64,000 bases of DNA from Curtobacterium sp. MCBD17_032 (GCF_003234855.1 NZ_QKTO01000003.1:186001-250000); one strand, 5' to 3'. Positions 8,351 through 17,405 are shown, counted from the stretch's first letter. Translations and numbers: made by a program. The notes: generated by a model from the sequence alone, not told the origin.

Positions 8351-9736
8351 CTACCCGTCGGACGCGGGCGGTGCCGGGACCGGACCGAGGCGACGCACCG
8401 CGACGAGCCCGACGAGGCTGATCACCGTCATCGCGGTGAACACGAGCGCGAAGGCCGTCGGCTCCTCCCGACCGCCGGCGGTCGTGAAGAGCAGCCCGGC
8501 CACGGCCAACCCGACGACGCTGCCCGACGCGTCGGCGATCGTCAGCGCCGAACTCGCGAAGCCGTCGTCGCCCTCGCGCGAGAACCGGAGGGTGAGCATC
8601 GACGTCCGCGGGTACGCCACCCCCATCCCCGCGCCGCCGACGAACCACCCGGCGACGAGCACCCACACCGGCAGGTCGACGAGGGCGACCGCGAGCGCGG
8701 ACAGCAGGCTCACCAGGACGAGCGCGAGCCCGGCCCCGAACGCCCGCGTCGCCGGCAGGCGTTCCTCACCCAGGCGGCCGTGCAACCAGCTCGCGCCGGC
8801 CCAGCTCAGCGCGGCCACCGTGAGGGCCAGGCCGGCAGTCGAGGGTTCCAGGCCGTGCTGCGCCTGGAGCAGGAAGGGCACGTACGCCTCGCTGCCGAAG
8901 AAGCCCGCGGCCAGGACGCCGCGGAGGAGCACCACCGACGGCAGGCCGGCACCGCCCGTGAAGGTCCGCCGGGGCAGGAGCGGCCGGAGCGCCACCCAGG
9001 CACCGGACAACCCGACACCGACGGCCGCGAACCGGACCATCACGGGCAGGTCGGGAGCGAGGTTGAGCAGCAGCACGGCGGCGGACGCGCCTCCGGACCA
9101 GGCGATGCGCCGACCCTGCCAGGGCGGCCGGGCCTCCGGTGCGGGCGGACGCAGGTGCCGCAGCGTCGGGACCAGACAGGCGAACGCGACGACGGCGATC
9201 CCGAGGGCACCGGCGAAGACCCAGTGCCAGCCGACGGCGTCGGTCACGACGCCGGCGACGGCCGGGCCGATGAGGGCCGGCACGACCCAGGCGGCCGCGA
9301 ACCCGGCGAAGACCGAACCGTGCAGGTCGGCCGGGAAGACCCGGGCGACGAGGACGTAGAGCACGACGTCGATCGCGCCGGCGCCGAACCCCTCGACGAG
9401 CCGTCCGGCCAGGAAGACCGGCATCGTCGGGGCGAGCATGACGACCGCGGTGCCGATCGCGAAGAGGGACGCGGACACCCATGCGACGACCCGTCCGCCG
9501 GCCCGGTCCGTCCAGTTCCCGGCGAGCACCATGCCCGGCACGCCCGCGGCGAGGGGCGCGGCGAAACTCAGGGAGTACAGCGTCTCGCCGTGCAGGTCCG
9601 CGGAGATGACCGGCATGATCGTCGTCATCGCCAGGTTCTGGAACGCGGACACCGCGACGATCGCGACCATCCCGACCGTCGCCACGAGGTACCGCGGCGC
9701 GAACACGCCCACCCGGGTCGCCGTCGTCGAGGTCAC
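8351..9736 (-). CDS. MFS transporter
   Basis: A 461-residue, multi-helix protein. It has an MFS motif A-like LAGNWTDRAGGRVVAW after helix 2, GRLVEGFGAGAIDVVLY in helix 4 and a C-terminal half with GGAGMGVAYPRTSMLTLRFS. It is probably an exporter; the substrate is unknown. The GTG at 9736 is chosen because it sits exactly six bases after TACGAT, a leaderless arrangement; a GTG nine codons upstream has no ribosome site. It lies 28 bases from the upstream end of the lipoprotein gene and may be co-transcribed with it. Confidence 0.8.
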   Translation of the reverse strand: MTSTTATRVGVFAPRYLVATVGMVAIVAVSAFQNLAMTTIMPVISADLHGETLYSLSFAAPLAAGVPGMVLAGNWTDRAGGRVVAWVSASLFAIGTAVVMLAPTMPVFLAGRLVEGFGAGAIDVVLYVLVARVFPADLHGSVFAGFAAAWVVPALIGPAVAGVVTDAVGWHWVFAGALGIAVVAFACLVPTLRHLRPPAPEARPPWQGRRIAWSGGASAAVLLLNLAPDLPVMVRFAAVGVGLSGAWVALRPLLPRRTFTGGAGLPSVVLLRGVLAAGFFGSEAYVPFLLQAQHGLEPSTAGLALTVAALSWAGASWLHGRLGEERLPATRAFGAGLALVLVSLLSALAVALVDLPVWVLVAGWFVGGAGMGVAYPRTSMLTLRFSREGDDGFASSALTIADASGSVVGLAVAGLLFTTAGGREEPTAFALVFTAMTVISLVGLVAVRRLGPVPAPPASDG

Positions 9737-9742
9737 CCGGTC

Positions 9743-9748
9743 ATCGTA
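9743..9748 (-). promoter_or_regulatory. -10 box of a leaderless promoter (MFS gene)
   Basis: TACGAT is followed by six bases (GACCGG) and the GTG start at 9736, which predicts transcription starting at the start codon. Confidence 0.6.
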
Positions 9749-9780
9749 GGACGCCGGGCTCACGGGCGCCGGGCCCCGCC

Positions 9781-9912
9781 GGGACCGCGGGAGCGCGGCG
9801 TCCGTGCCAGCGCGGACCCGGTGCCGAGTGAGCCCGGTGTGCGTGCGGTAGCGGTCCCGGGGCCGAGGGAGCCCGGCGTGCGTGCCGGAGCGGTGCCGGG
9901 GCTCCGGGTCAG
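9781..9912. repeat. ~39-bp tandem repeat overlapping the 3' end of metB
   Basis: Two full 39-base units (9814-9852 and 9853-9891) share a GAGCCCGG(T/C)GTGCGTGC core. Partial units flank them at 9781-9813 and 9892-9912, and the last covers the metB stop codon. Confidence 0.75.
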
Positions 9913-11054
9913 CGGTCGAGCGCCTGCTGCACGTCCGCGACGAGGTCCCCGGCGTCCTCGATGCCGACCGACAGTCGGACGACGTTCTCGGGCACCGCGA
10001 GCTCGGTGCCCTTCACCGACGCGTGCGTCATCTCGCTCGGGTACCCGATGAGCGACTCCACACCGCCGAGCGACTCCGCCAGGGCGAACAGCTCCGTGGA
10101 CTCCGCGAAGCGCTTGGCCGCCTCGGGGCCACCGGTGAGCGCCACCGAGAGCATCCCGCCGAACCCGCGCATCTGCTTCGCGGCGACGTCGTGCCCCGGG
10201 TGCTCGGGCAGGCCCGGGTAGTACACGTGCTCCACCGCGGGGTGCCCGAGCAGCGCCTCGGCGACCGCCTGCGCGTTCGAGGAGTGGCGCTCCATCCGGA
10301 CGCTGAGCGTCTTGATGCCGCGGATGGTCAGCCAGGCGTCGAACGGCGACGAGATCGCGCCGCCGCCGAACTGCACGAACTGCACCGCGTCGGCCAGTTC
10401 CTGGTCACGCAGCACCACCGCGCCGCCGACCACGTCGGAGTGTCCCCCGAGGTACTTCGTCGTCGAGTACACGACCACGTCGGCGCCGAGCGACAGCGGC
10501 TGCTGCAACGCGGGCGAGGCGAAGGTGTTGTCCACGACGACGAGTGCACCGGCGTCGTGTCCGATCTCCGCGAGGGTCTCGATGTCCGCGATCTTCATGA
10601 GCGGGTTCGTCGGCGTCTCGACCCACAGCACGGTCTTCGCGGGGCTGTCGGCGAGCGCGGCGCGCACCCGGTCCGGCTCGCTCATCTCGACGGTGACGAG
10701 GTCGATCCCCCACGGCACGTGCAGCCGGTTCGCCAGGCGGTGCGTGCCGCCGTAGACGTCGTTGCCCATCACGATCCGGGCGCCCGGCTCCAGGTACGCG
10801 CGGAGGAGGGCGTCCTCGCCGGCGAGCCCGGAGGAGAACGACAACGCGGCGACGCCGCCGTCCAGGTCGGCCAGCAGCGTCTGCAGCGAGTCGCGCGTCG
10901 GGTTGCCGGAGCGGGAGTACTCGTACCCGCCGCGGAGGCCGCCGATCCCGTCCTGCACGTAGGTCGACGTCAGGAACAGCGGCGGGATGACGGCGCCGGT
11001 GGCGGCGTCGGGCTCCTGGCCGGCGTGGATGGCGCGGGTGCTGAACTCGGTCAT
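9909..11054 (-). CDS. metB: Cystathionine gamma-synthase (or gamma-lyase)
   Basis: A 381-residue Cys/Met-metabolism PLP enzyme. It shows YEYSRSGNPTRD for PLP-phosphate contact, FSSGLAGEDALL, WVETPTNPLMKI, VVDNTFASPALQQPL and the Schiff-base lysine in VVYSTTKYLGGHSDVVGG. It joins an activated homoserine with cysteine to make cystathionine. Gamma-lyase activity in reverse transsulfuration cannot be excluded from sequence, and the adjacent cystathionine beta-synthase makes that plausible. ATG 11054 is preferred; an AAGGGG lies upstream. It is 73 bases downstream of cbs on the same strand. Confidence 0.9.
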   Translation of the reverse strand: MTEFSTRAIHAGQEPDAATGAVIPPLFLTSTYVQDGIGGLRGGYEYSRSGNPTRDSLQTLLADLDGGVAALSFSSGLAGEDALLRAYLEPGARIVMGNDVYGGTHRLANRLHVPWGIDLVTVEMSEPDRVRAALADSPAKTVLWVETPTNPLMKIADIETLAEIGHDAGALVVVDNTFASPALQQPLSLGADVVVYSTTKYLGGHSDVVGGAVVLRDQELADAVQFVQFGGGAISSPFDAWLTIRGIKTLSVRMERHSSNAQAVAEALLGHPAVEHVYYPGLPEHPGHDVAAKQMRGFGGMLSVALTGGPEAAKRFAESTELFALAESLGGVESLIGYPSEMTHASVKGTELAVPENVVRLSVGIEDAGDLVADVQQALDR

Positions 11055-11127
11055 GTCGCGGGTGCCCCTTCCTGGAGGCTCGGTGCGGTCTGGGTGGGTC
11101 GTCTCGCCGCGGCGGGGCTGCCCGCCG

Positions 11128-12492
11128 TCACTCGGAGAGGTAGGTGAGCAGGTCGTGACGTGTGAGCACCGTGACCGGCTTGCCGTCGCCGACGACGAGC
11201 AGGGCGTCCGCGGATTCGAGGGCCCGGCGTGCGGCCGACACGGACTCCCCGATCCCGATGAGGGGCAGCGGGTCGCCGACGAACGGGGTGAGCGCGTCGG
11301 CCATCTGCGCGGCACCCGTGAACACGTGCTCGAGCAGCGCCTTCTCCTCGACGGCCCCGACGACCTCCCCCATGACGACCGGCGGCTCGGCGCTGAGCAC
11401 CGGCATCTGCGAGACGCCGTACTTCGTCATGATGTCGACGACGTCGCGGACGGTGTCCGACGGGTGGGCGTGCACGAGGTCCGGCAGGCGTCCGTCCTTG
11501 CCCGCGATGAGGTCGCCGACACTCCGCTCGTCCTCGGTCTCCGCGAAGCCGTAGGAGCGCATCCAGCGGTCGTTGAAGATCTTGCCGAGGTAGCCGCGTC
11601 CGCCGTCGGGCAGCAGGACCACCACGACGTCGTCCTCGGTCAGGTCCGCGGCGGCCCGGAGCGCGGCGACGACGGCCATGCCGCTCGAGCCGCCGACGAG
11701 CAGGCCCTCCTCGCGCGCCAGGCGGCGGGTCATCGCGAACGAGTCCGCGTCGGAGACGGCGATGATCTCGTCCGGGACGCCCGCGTCGTAGGCGGCGGGC
11801 CAGAAGTCCTCACCGACTCCCTCGACCAGGTACGGACGTCCGGTCCCACCGGAGTACACGGAGCCCTCGGGGTCGGCGCCGACGATGCGGACCCGTCCGT
11901 CGGACGCCTCCTTGAGGTAGCGGCCGGTACCGGAGATCGTGCCGCCGGTGCCGACGCCCGCGACGAAGTGCGTCAGGCGCCCCTCGGTGTCGCGCCAGAT
12001 CTCCGGGCCCGTCGTCTCGTAGTGGCTGCGGGGGCCGTTCGGGTTCGCGTACTGGTTCGGCTTGTAGGCGCCGGGGATCTCCCGCACGAGCCGGTCGGAC
12101 ACCGAGTAGTAGGACTCCGGGTCGTCGGGCGCGACCGCGGTCGGCGTCACGACGATCTCGGCGCCGTAGGCCGTGAGGACGTTGCGCTTGTCCTCGCCGA
12201 CCTTGTCGGGCAGCACGAAGACGCAGCGGTACCCGCGCTGCTGTGCGACGAGTGCCAGGCCGACGCCGGTGTTGCCGGAGGTGGGTTCGACGATGGTGCC
12301 GCCGGGGCGCAGCTCGCCCGACGCCTCCGCCGCGTCGAGGATCCGCGTCGCGATGCGGTCCTTGGCGGAGCCACCCGGGTTGAAGGACTCGACCTTCACC
12401 AGGACGGTCGCCCGGACCCCTTCGGTGACCCGGTTGAGCTTGACGAGCGGGGTGTCGCCGACGAGGTCGATGACGGAGTTCGCGTAACGCAC
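11128..12492 (-). CDS. cbs: Cystathionine beta-synthase with C-terminal CBS-domain pair
   Basis: A 454-residue protein. A PLP-dependent beta-family domain (about 8-310) has GDTPLVKLN, the PLP lysine in GGSAKDRIA, phosphate/cofactor motif SGNTGVG and GTGGTISGTGRYLKE. A regulatory pair of CBS domains follows (about 335-450, including DIMTKYGVSQMPVL). It condenses serine or O-acetylserine with homocysteine or sulfide. The CBS pair separates it from plain CysK. The GTG lies exactly six bases after TACACT, so leaderless translation is likely. It is upstream of metB in the same direction. Confidence 0.9.
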   Translation of the reverse strand: MRYANSVIDLVGDTPLVKLNRVTEGVRATVLVKVESFNPGGSAKDRIATRILDAAEASGELRPGGTIVEPTSGNTGVGLALVAQQRGYRCVFVLPDKVGEDKRNVLTAYGAEIVVTPTAVAPDDPESYYSVSDRLVREIPGAYKPNQYANPNGPRSHYETTGPEIWRDTEGRLTHFVAGVGTGGTISGTGRYLKEASDGRVRIVGADPEGSVYSGGTGRPYLVEGVGEDFWPAAYDAGVPDEIIAVSDADSFAMTRRLAREEGLLVGGSSGMAVVAALRAAADLTEDDVVVVLLPDGGRGYLGKIFNDRWMRSYGFAETEDERSVGDLIAGKDGRLPDLVHAHPSDTVRDVVDIMTKYGVSQMPVLSAEPPVVMGEVVGAVEEKALLEHVFTGAAQMADALTPFVGDPLPLIGIGESVSAARRALESADALLVVGDGKPVTVLTRHDLLTYLSE

Positions 12493-12498
12493 CTCACG

Positions 12499-12504
12499 AG
12501 TGTA
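12499..12504 (-). promoter_or_regulatory. -10 box of a leaderless promoter (cbs)
   Basis: TACACT, six bases (CGTGAG), then the GTG start at 12492. There is no Shine-Dalgarno sequence at a useful distance. Confidence 0.65.
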
Positions 12505-12597
12505 GGCGGGCCGCCACGATGTGCGACCTCTGGTGACGAACACCTCCGCGGTGTCAGCGCAGGGCGAACAGATCTCGCGCACTACGGCGTCGCCGGG

Positions 12598-14499
12598 TCA
12601 CTCCCGAGCGGCCACGACGGGGTCGCTCTGCTGCTCGTGCAGGGTCGCGTAGGTGCCGCCGAGGGCGAGCAGTTCGTCGTGCGTCCCCTGCTCGACGATC
12701 TGCCCGTGGTCGACCACGAAGACGACGTCGGCGTCGCGGATCGTCGACAGGCGGTGTGCGATCGAGATCGTCGTCCGCCCCCGGGCTGCGGTGTCCAGCG
12801 CGGCCTGCACCACCCGCTCCGAGATGGAGTCGAGTGCGCTCGTCGCTTCGTCGAGCACGAGCACGGGCGGGTCCTTGAGCAGGACGCGGGCGATGGCGAT
12901 GCGCTGCTTCTCGCCGCCGGACAGCCGGTAGCCGCGCTCCCCCACGATGGTGTCGTACCCGTCCGGGAACGAGGCGATCGTCTCGTGGATGTTCGCCGCA
13001 CGGGCCGCACGTTCGATCTCGGCGTCGGTCGCCCCCGGCTTCGCGTAGCGGAGGTTGTCACCGATGCTCGCGTGGAACAGGTAGGTCTCCTGGCTGACGA
13101 TGCCGATGTGCGCCATGAGGTCCTCGTGCACGACGTCGCGCACGTCCTGCCCCGCGAACCGGACCGAGCCGGCGGTCGCCTCGTACAGCCGCGGGACCAG
13201 GTACGAGATCGTGGTCTTGCCCGCACCGGACGGTCCGACGAAGGCCGCGAACTGTCCGGGCTGCAACTCGAACGAGACGTCGCGCAGGGTGGGCTTGTCG
13301 GCTTCGCCGTCGGGGTAGGAGAACGAGACGTGGTCGAACGCCACGTGCCCCACCCGTCGTTCGTCGACCGGCTTCGCGGTGGCCGCGTCCGTGATCGCCG
13401 GCTCCAGGTCGAAGTACTCGAAGATGCGGGCGAACAGCGCGCCCGACGTCTGCAGGTCGAGCACCACACGCAGCAGGCCCACGGTCGGGAACAGCAGCCG
13501 GGACTGCACGGTCGTGAAGGCCACGATCGTGCCGGCGGTGACCGGGACGCCGCCGATGATGAGGTACGCGGCCACGAGGTAGATGACCGCCGGGATGATC
13601 GACAGGAAGATCTGCACGATGGCGAAGAACCACTGGCCCGACATCTGCTGCCGCACCTGCAGGCCGATCTGGTTGCGGTTCTCGTCCCCGTAGCGGTGGA
13701 TCTCGGCGCGCTGCTGGTTGAAGCTCTTCGCGAGCAGGATCCCCGACACACTCAGGGTCTCCTGCGTGATCGCGGTCATGTCGGACAGGGACTCCTGCGT
13801 CTGCGCCGCGATGCGGGCACGGACCTTGCCCACCTTGCGCTGCGCGATGACGAGCAGTGGCAGCAGCACCACCGCCACCAGGGTCATCTGCCAGCTCAGG
13901 AGCAGCATGGCGACGACGGCGGCGATGACCGTCACCGTGTTGCCGAGGACCGACGAGATCGTGTTGTTGAGGACGCTCGCGACCCCGCCCACGTCGTTCT
14001 GGAGACGACTCTGGATGACGCCGGTCTTCGTCCGGGTGAAGAACGCGAGCTCCATGCGCTGCAGGTGCCCGAAGAGCCGCATCCGCATCGCGCCCATGAC
14101 CTTGTTGCCGACGGTGGCGGTCAGGTAGGTCTGCCAGACACCGATCCCGGCGCTCAGGACCCACAGCCCGATCATCGCGCCGACGAGTTCGGCGAGCACC
14201 GGCACGTCCGGTCCGCCACCCCCCGGGAACAGGCCGCGGTCGAACGCCTGCTGGGTCAGCAGTGGCGGGACCACCGAGAGGGCCGCCCCGACCAGGACGA
14301 GCACGACCGTCAGGACGATGGCCCGACGGTGCGGGACGAACAGTCCGGCGATGCGACGGACCAGGTGCGGGATCTGCGGCGCCTCGGCGTTCGCCGCGCG
14401 CTGCGCCTCCGGGTCACCGCTCGAGATCCGGCCACGGGGACCGCCGCCGCCACCACCCCGCATGCCGCCGCCGCCCGCGACCGCGTCCATCCGACTCAT
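12598..14499 (-). CDS. ABC exporter, fused membrane and ATPase domains
   Basis: A 633-residue half-exporter. A Gly-rich N terminus is followed by six membrane helices (about 65-370), then an ATPase with Walker A GPSGAGKTT, signature LSGGEKQRIAIAR, Walker B VLVLDEATSALD and H-loop ISIAHRLSTI. It is MsbA/multidrug-like and would work as a homodimer. The ATG at 14499 has GGGAAGGG six bases upstream; a longer frame extends into the divergent promoter region. The substrate is unknown. It diverges from the APC permease gene. Confidence 0.9.
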   Translation of the reverse strand: MSRMDAVAGGGGMRGGGGGGPRGRISSGDPEAQRAANAEAPQIPHLVRRIAGLFVPHRRAIVLTVVLVLVGAALSVVPPLLTQQAFDRGLFPGGGGPDVPVLAELVGAMIGLWVLSAGIGVWQTYLTATVGNKVMGAMRMRLFGHLQRMELAFFTRTKTGVIQSRLQNDVGGVASVLNNTISSVLGNTVTVIAAVVAMLLLSWQMTLVAVVLLPLLVIAQRKVGKVRARIAAQTQESLSDMTAITQETLSVSGILLAKSFNQQRAEIHRYGDENRNQIGLQVRQQMSGQWFFAIVQIFLSIIPAVIYLVAAYLIIGGVPVTAGTIVAFTTVQSRLLFPTVGLLRVVLDLQTSGALFARIFEYFDLEPAITDAATAKPVDERRVGHVAFDHVSFSYPDGEADKPTLRDVSFELQPGQFAAFVGPSGAGKTTISYLVPRLYEATAGSVRFAGQDVRDVVHEDLMAHIGIVSQETYLFHASIGDNLRYAKPGATDAEIERAARAANIHETIASFPDGYDTIVGERGYRLSGGEKQRIAIARVLLKDPPVLVLDEATSALDSISERVVQAALDTAARGRTTISIAHRLSTIRDADVVFVVDHGQIVEQGTHDELLALGGTYATLHEQQSDPVVAARE

Positions 14500-14636
14500 C
14501 CGAACCCTTCCCGCGCCGACCGGCGCCGTCCTCGCACGAATGTACGCCCGCGGACGGACCCGGCCCGACGCGTTCGCCGAGGGCTGTGGACGGAGGTGAT
14601 CCGGGCCTCCCGTGTGGAGGGACGGATCCGCTGGGT

Positions 14637-14666
14637 TTGGACCCCCTCCGAGGGCCGTGGGACGAT
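14637..14666 (+). promoter_or_regulatory. Predicted promoter of the APC permease
   Basis: -35 TTGGAC (14637-14642), 18-base spacer, -10 GACGAT (14661-14666). The leader before the ATG at 14701 would be about 28 bases. Confidence 0.5.
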
Positions 14667-14700
14667 GTCGCGTCCCCCGCAAGCGCTCTCGTGAGGTCCC

Positions 14701-16113
14701 ATGTCGTCCGCGCCGTCACTCACCCACCAGCTCCTCCGGCGCAAGCCGGTCGACCAGCTCCGCGCGGAGGCCGCCGACGGCGTCGACGGGCAGCCGCTCC
14801 GGCGCACCCTCGGGGTCTGGCACCTCACGATGATCAGCGTCGGTGCGACGCTCGGCACCGGCATCCTCGTCGTGCTCGGCACGGCCGTGCCACTCGCGGG
14901 GCCCGCCGTCTGGATCTCGTTCGTCATCGCCGGTGTCGCGGCGCTCCTGTCGGCGCTGTCCTACGCCGAGATGGCCGGCGCCGTCCCGACGTCCGGGTCG
15001 AGCTACTCCTACACCTACGCGACCATGGGCGAGGGGATCGCCTGGGTCTGCGGGTGGTGCCTGGTCCTCGAGTACGCGGTGTCGGTCGCGGCGGTCGCCG
15101 TCGGTGCCAGCGAGTACGTCGACGAGACGCTGCGGGTCTTCGGCCTGCACCTGCCCACCGTGCTGTCCGCGCCTCCCGGTGACGGCGGCCTCGTGAACCT
15201 GCCCGCGGCGGCGCTCGTCGTCATCGCGATGCTGGTCCTGCTGCCCGGGGCGAAGGAGAGCGCCTGGGTGAACACCGTCATGGTGCTCGTGAAGATCGCC
15301 CTGCTCGTGTTCTTCGTCGTGGTCGCGTTCTCTGCGTTCCGGGCCGGGAACTTCGAGCCGCTGGCACCGATGGGCGCGGCCGGCATCAGCGCTGCGGCGT
15401 CCCGGCTGTTCTTCTCGTACATCGGCTTCGACGCCGCCTCGACCGCCGGGGAGGAGGCGAAGGACCCCCGACGGGACCTGCCGCGCGCGATCATCGGGTC
15501 GATCGCCCTCATCACCGCGCTGTACATCCTGGTCGCGGTCGCCGCGATCGGTGCACGGTCCTGGACGTCGTTCTCGGCGGACGAGGCCTCGCTCGTCCGC
15601 ATCGTCGTCGACGTCACCGGGCAGCCCGTCGTCGCCCTCGTGTTCTCGATCGGGGCCGTCGTCGCGATCGCGAGCGTGGTGCTCACCGTGCTGTACGGGC
15701 AGACCCGCATCCTGCTGTCGATGGCGCGGGACGGGCTCGTGCCGAAGGTGTTCGGACGGGTGTCGCCGCGGACGGGCACCCCGATCGCGAACACGCTCAT
15801 CGTCGGCGTCGTCGTCACGATCGTCTCGGCGCTGGTCCCGCTCGGTGAACTCGCCGACGCCACGAGCATCGGGACGCTCATCGCCTTCGCCCTCGTGAAC
15901 GTCTCGGTGATCGTGCTCCGTCGGACGCAGCCGGACCTCGACCGCTCGTACCGCGTGCCGTTCTTCCCCGTCGTGCCGGTGCTCGGCGTGCTGTTCTGCC
16001 TGTTCCTCGCCGTGACGCTCGGCGCGGGCACGTGGATCGCCTTCGGCATCTGGATGGCCGCCGGCGCGGTCCTGTACCTGGCCTACGGTCGCCGCCACAG
16101 CACGCTGGCGTAG
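14701..16113 (+). CDS. APC-family amino acid permease
   Basis: A 470-residue protein with about 12 membrane helices. Helix 1 carries GATLGTGILVVLG, the glycine-rich APC substrate-binding break, and SYAEMAGAVPTSGSSYSYTY follows (cited here in overlapping part: SYAEMAGAVPTSGS). A conserved FFSYIGFDAASTAGEEAKDP loop is near residue 240. It resembles the cationic/YfnA-type amino acid transporters; substrate not determinable. GTGAGG lies just before the ATG. Its last codons begin an 8-base tandem repeat. Confidence 0.9.
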   Translation: MSSAPSLTHQLLRRKPVDQLRAEAADGVDGQPLRRTLGVWHLTMISVGATLGTGILVVLGTAVPLAGPAVWISFVIAGVAALLSALSYAEMAGAVPTSGSSYSYTYATMGEGIAWVCGWCLVLEYAVSVAAVAVGASEYVDETLRVFGLHLPTVLSAPPGDGGLVNLPAAALVVIAMLVLLPGAKESAWVNTVMVLVKIALLVFFVVVAFSAFRAGNFEPLAPMGAAGISAAASRLFFSYIGFDAASTAGEEAKDPRRDLPRAIIGSIALITALYILVAVAAIGARSWTSFSADEASLVRIVVDVTGQPVVALVFSIGAVVAIASVVLTVLYGQTRILLSMARDGLVPKVFGRVSPRTGTPIANTLIVGVVVTIVSALVPLGELADATSIGTLIAFALVNVSVIVLRRTQPDLDRSYRVPFFPVVPVLGVLFCLFLAVTLGAGTWIAFGIWMAAGAVLYLAYGRRHSTLA

Positions 16114-16153
16114 CGCTGGCGCGCTGGCGCGCTGGCGCGCTGGCGCGCTGGCG
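16103..16153. repeat. 8-bp tandem repeat (CGCTGGCG) after the APC permease
   Basis: Five exact consecutive copies of CGCTGGCG run from 16114 to 16153. A sixth copy at 16103-16110 lies inside the last codons of the permease, split from the array by the TAG stop. Confidence 0.95.
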
Positions 16154-16155
16154 CA

Positions 16156-16227
16156 GCCGAGCCTCGGCCCTGCGGACACTTCCAGCGTGAACGCAGCCCG
16201 AATGTGCCCGGCAGGGCGAGCCTCGGC
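16156..16227. repeat. REP-like imperfect hairpin, copy 1
   Basis: CCGAGCCTCGG...CTGCGGACACTTC on one side and an imperfect complement (GAATGTGCCCGGCAGGGCGAG) on the other form a ~30-base armed hairpin around GTGAACGCA. A related element lies on the other side of the next gene. Confidence 0.6.
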
Positions 16228-16316
16228 ACCGCACCGGCAGCTGTGGATCGTCAGGACGCTCCACAGGGCACTGTTCGGAGGCCCGAGGCGCATCCGGCAG
16301 CGCGAGTCTCGGGTCC

Positions 16317-17243
16317 GTGAACGCCACCGAGGAACCCACCCTGCTCCGAGCCCTCCCGACGGACCCCTCGGCCGCGAGGACACTCCGACGGCAGCGCGCC
16401 GCCGGGAGACTCGTCCGTCTCCGGCCCGGAGTGTACGTGCGGACCAGCGAGTGGGAGGCACTTCCCCCGGCCGCTCGGCACCGCATGCTCGCCCGGGCGA
16501 TCATCCCGGAACTCAGGGCGAGCGACGTGTTCTCCCACATGACCGCGGCGGTCCTGTACGGTTGGCCGATGCTCGGGGCCGCGCCGGACCGCGTGCACGT
16601 GATCGACCTCGACGCCACGTCGACCACCCATCGCGAAGGCCTCGTCCGGCATGCACCGCAGCGGGCCGTTCCACTCGAGTCGACACATCGGTTCTGCGAC
16701 ATCAGGGTGACCAGTCCGATGGTGACGGCGGTCCTCGTCGCCACGACGTGTGTCCCGAGCACCGCCGCGGTGACGATCGACCACGGCGTCCGGAGCGGAA
16801 CGGTCGATCCCGCAGAGTTCGGACGCGCCCTTCCTCCGCCGCCCGCACGGGGGTCGCGCCGGGCGCGTCTGGTCGCCGCGGCGCTCGACGCCCGGCACGA
16901 ATCGGTCGGTGAGTCCTACACGGCGATCCGCCTGGTCGAACTGGGCGTCGGACCGCTCGCGCCGCAACACGAGTTCCGGTTGCCGGACGGCTCGATCCGG
17001 CGCGTCGACTTCTGGATCCCGAGCCTCGGCGTGGTGCTCGAGTTCGACGGACGACAGAAGTACGTCGACCCGACGATGCTCGCGGGCCGGGACGGGGCAC
17101 AGGTCCTCTGGCAGGAGAAGATCCGTGAGGACCAGCTGCGCGCCCTCCCGCAGGTCAGGACCGTCATCCGGGTCACGTGGTGGCACCTCGCCGATCCCGA
17201 GCGCCTCCGCACGTTGTTCCGTCAGCACGGCATCACCATCTGA
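16317..17243 (+). CDS. AbiEi-like N-terminal / DUF559-type C-terminal protein
   Basis: A 308-residue protein. The N-terminal part (about 10-60, RRQRAAGRLVRLRPGVYV) matches the winged-helix of type IV antitoxin AbiEi-like proteins. The C-terminal part (about 195-300) looks like a DUF559/Vsr-like PD-(D/E)xK nuclease fold: GESYTAIRLVELG, HEFRLPDGSIRRVDFWIP, LEFDGRQKY. Actinobacteria hold many such stand-alone genes. No AbiEii nucleotidyltransferase toxin is adjacent, so a complete toxin-antitoxin pair is not supported. The GTG start is weakly supported. The gene lies between two related hairpins, suggesting an accessory insert. Confidence 0.72.
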   Translation: MNATEEPTLLRALPTDPSAARTLRRQRAAGRLVRLRPGVYVRTSEWEALPPAARHRMLARAIIPELRASDVFSHMTAAVLYGWPMLGAAPDRVHVIDLDATSTTHREGLVRHAPQRAVPLESTHRFCDIRVTSPMVTAVLVATTCVPSTAAVTIDHGVRSGTVDPAEFGRALPPPPARGSRRARLVAAALDARHESVGESYTAIRLVELGVGPLAPQHEFRLPDGSIRRVDFWIPSLGVVLEFDGRQKYVDPTMLAGRDGAQVLWQEKIREDQLRALPQVRTVIRVTWWHLADPERLRTLFRQHGITI

Positions 17244-17256
17244 TACCACGACGACC

Positions 17257-17327
17257 CGAGGCTCGGCCAGGCGGACGTCCTCGGGCAGAACGGAAGCGCG
17301 AAGTGTCCGCCCAGCCGAGGCTCGGCG
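17257..17327. repeat. REP-like imperfect hairpin, copy 2
   Basis: CCGAGGCTCGGCCAGGCGGAC and a downstream imperfect complement (GAAGTGTCCGCCCAGCCGAG) form the arms. The core GAAGTGTCCGC/GCGGACACTTC is shared with the element at 16156. Confidence 0.6.
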
Positions 17328-17353
17328 CCGCCGGCGCCGCGGCCCCGCACACG

Positions 17354-17389
17354 ACGAAGGCCGCCGCCCCGGGGGGCAGCGGCCTTCGT
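17354..17389 (-). terminator. Terminator of the rplJ-rplL operon
   Basis: ACGAAGGCCGCCGCCCC pairs with GGGGCAGCGGCCTTCGT with one mismatch, 17 bases past the rplL stop. Confidence 0.8.
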
Positions 17390-17405
17390 GACCAGACGGT
17401 CGGAC

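Noticed and set aside
10987-14694. A 1235-codon open frame on the plus strand opposite cbs and the ABC exporter
   Set aside because: It is antisense to two well-conserved genes and encodes Arg/Asp/Val/Gly-rich sequence without motifs, a usual artefact of high-GC codon bias.
16317-17243. Complete AbiE toxin-antitoxin system
   Set aside because: No AbiEii nucleotidyltransferase is adjacent, and the C-terminal domain looks DUF559-like, not AbiEi.
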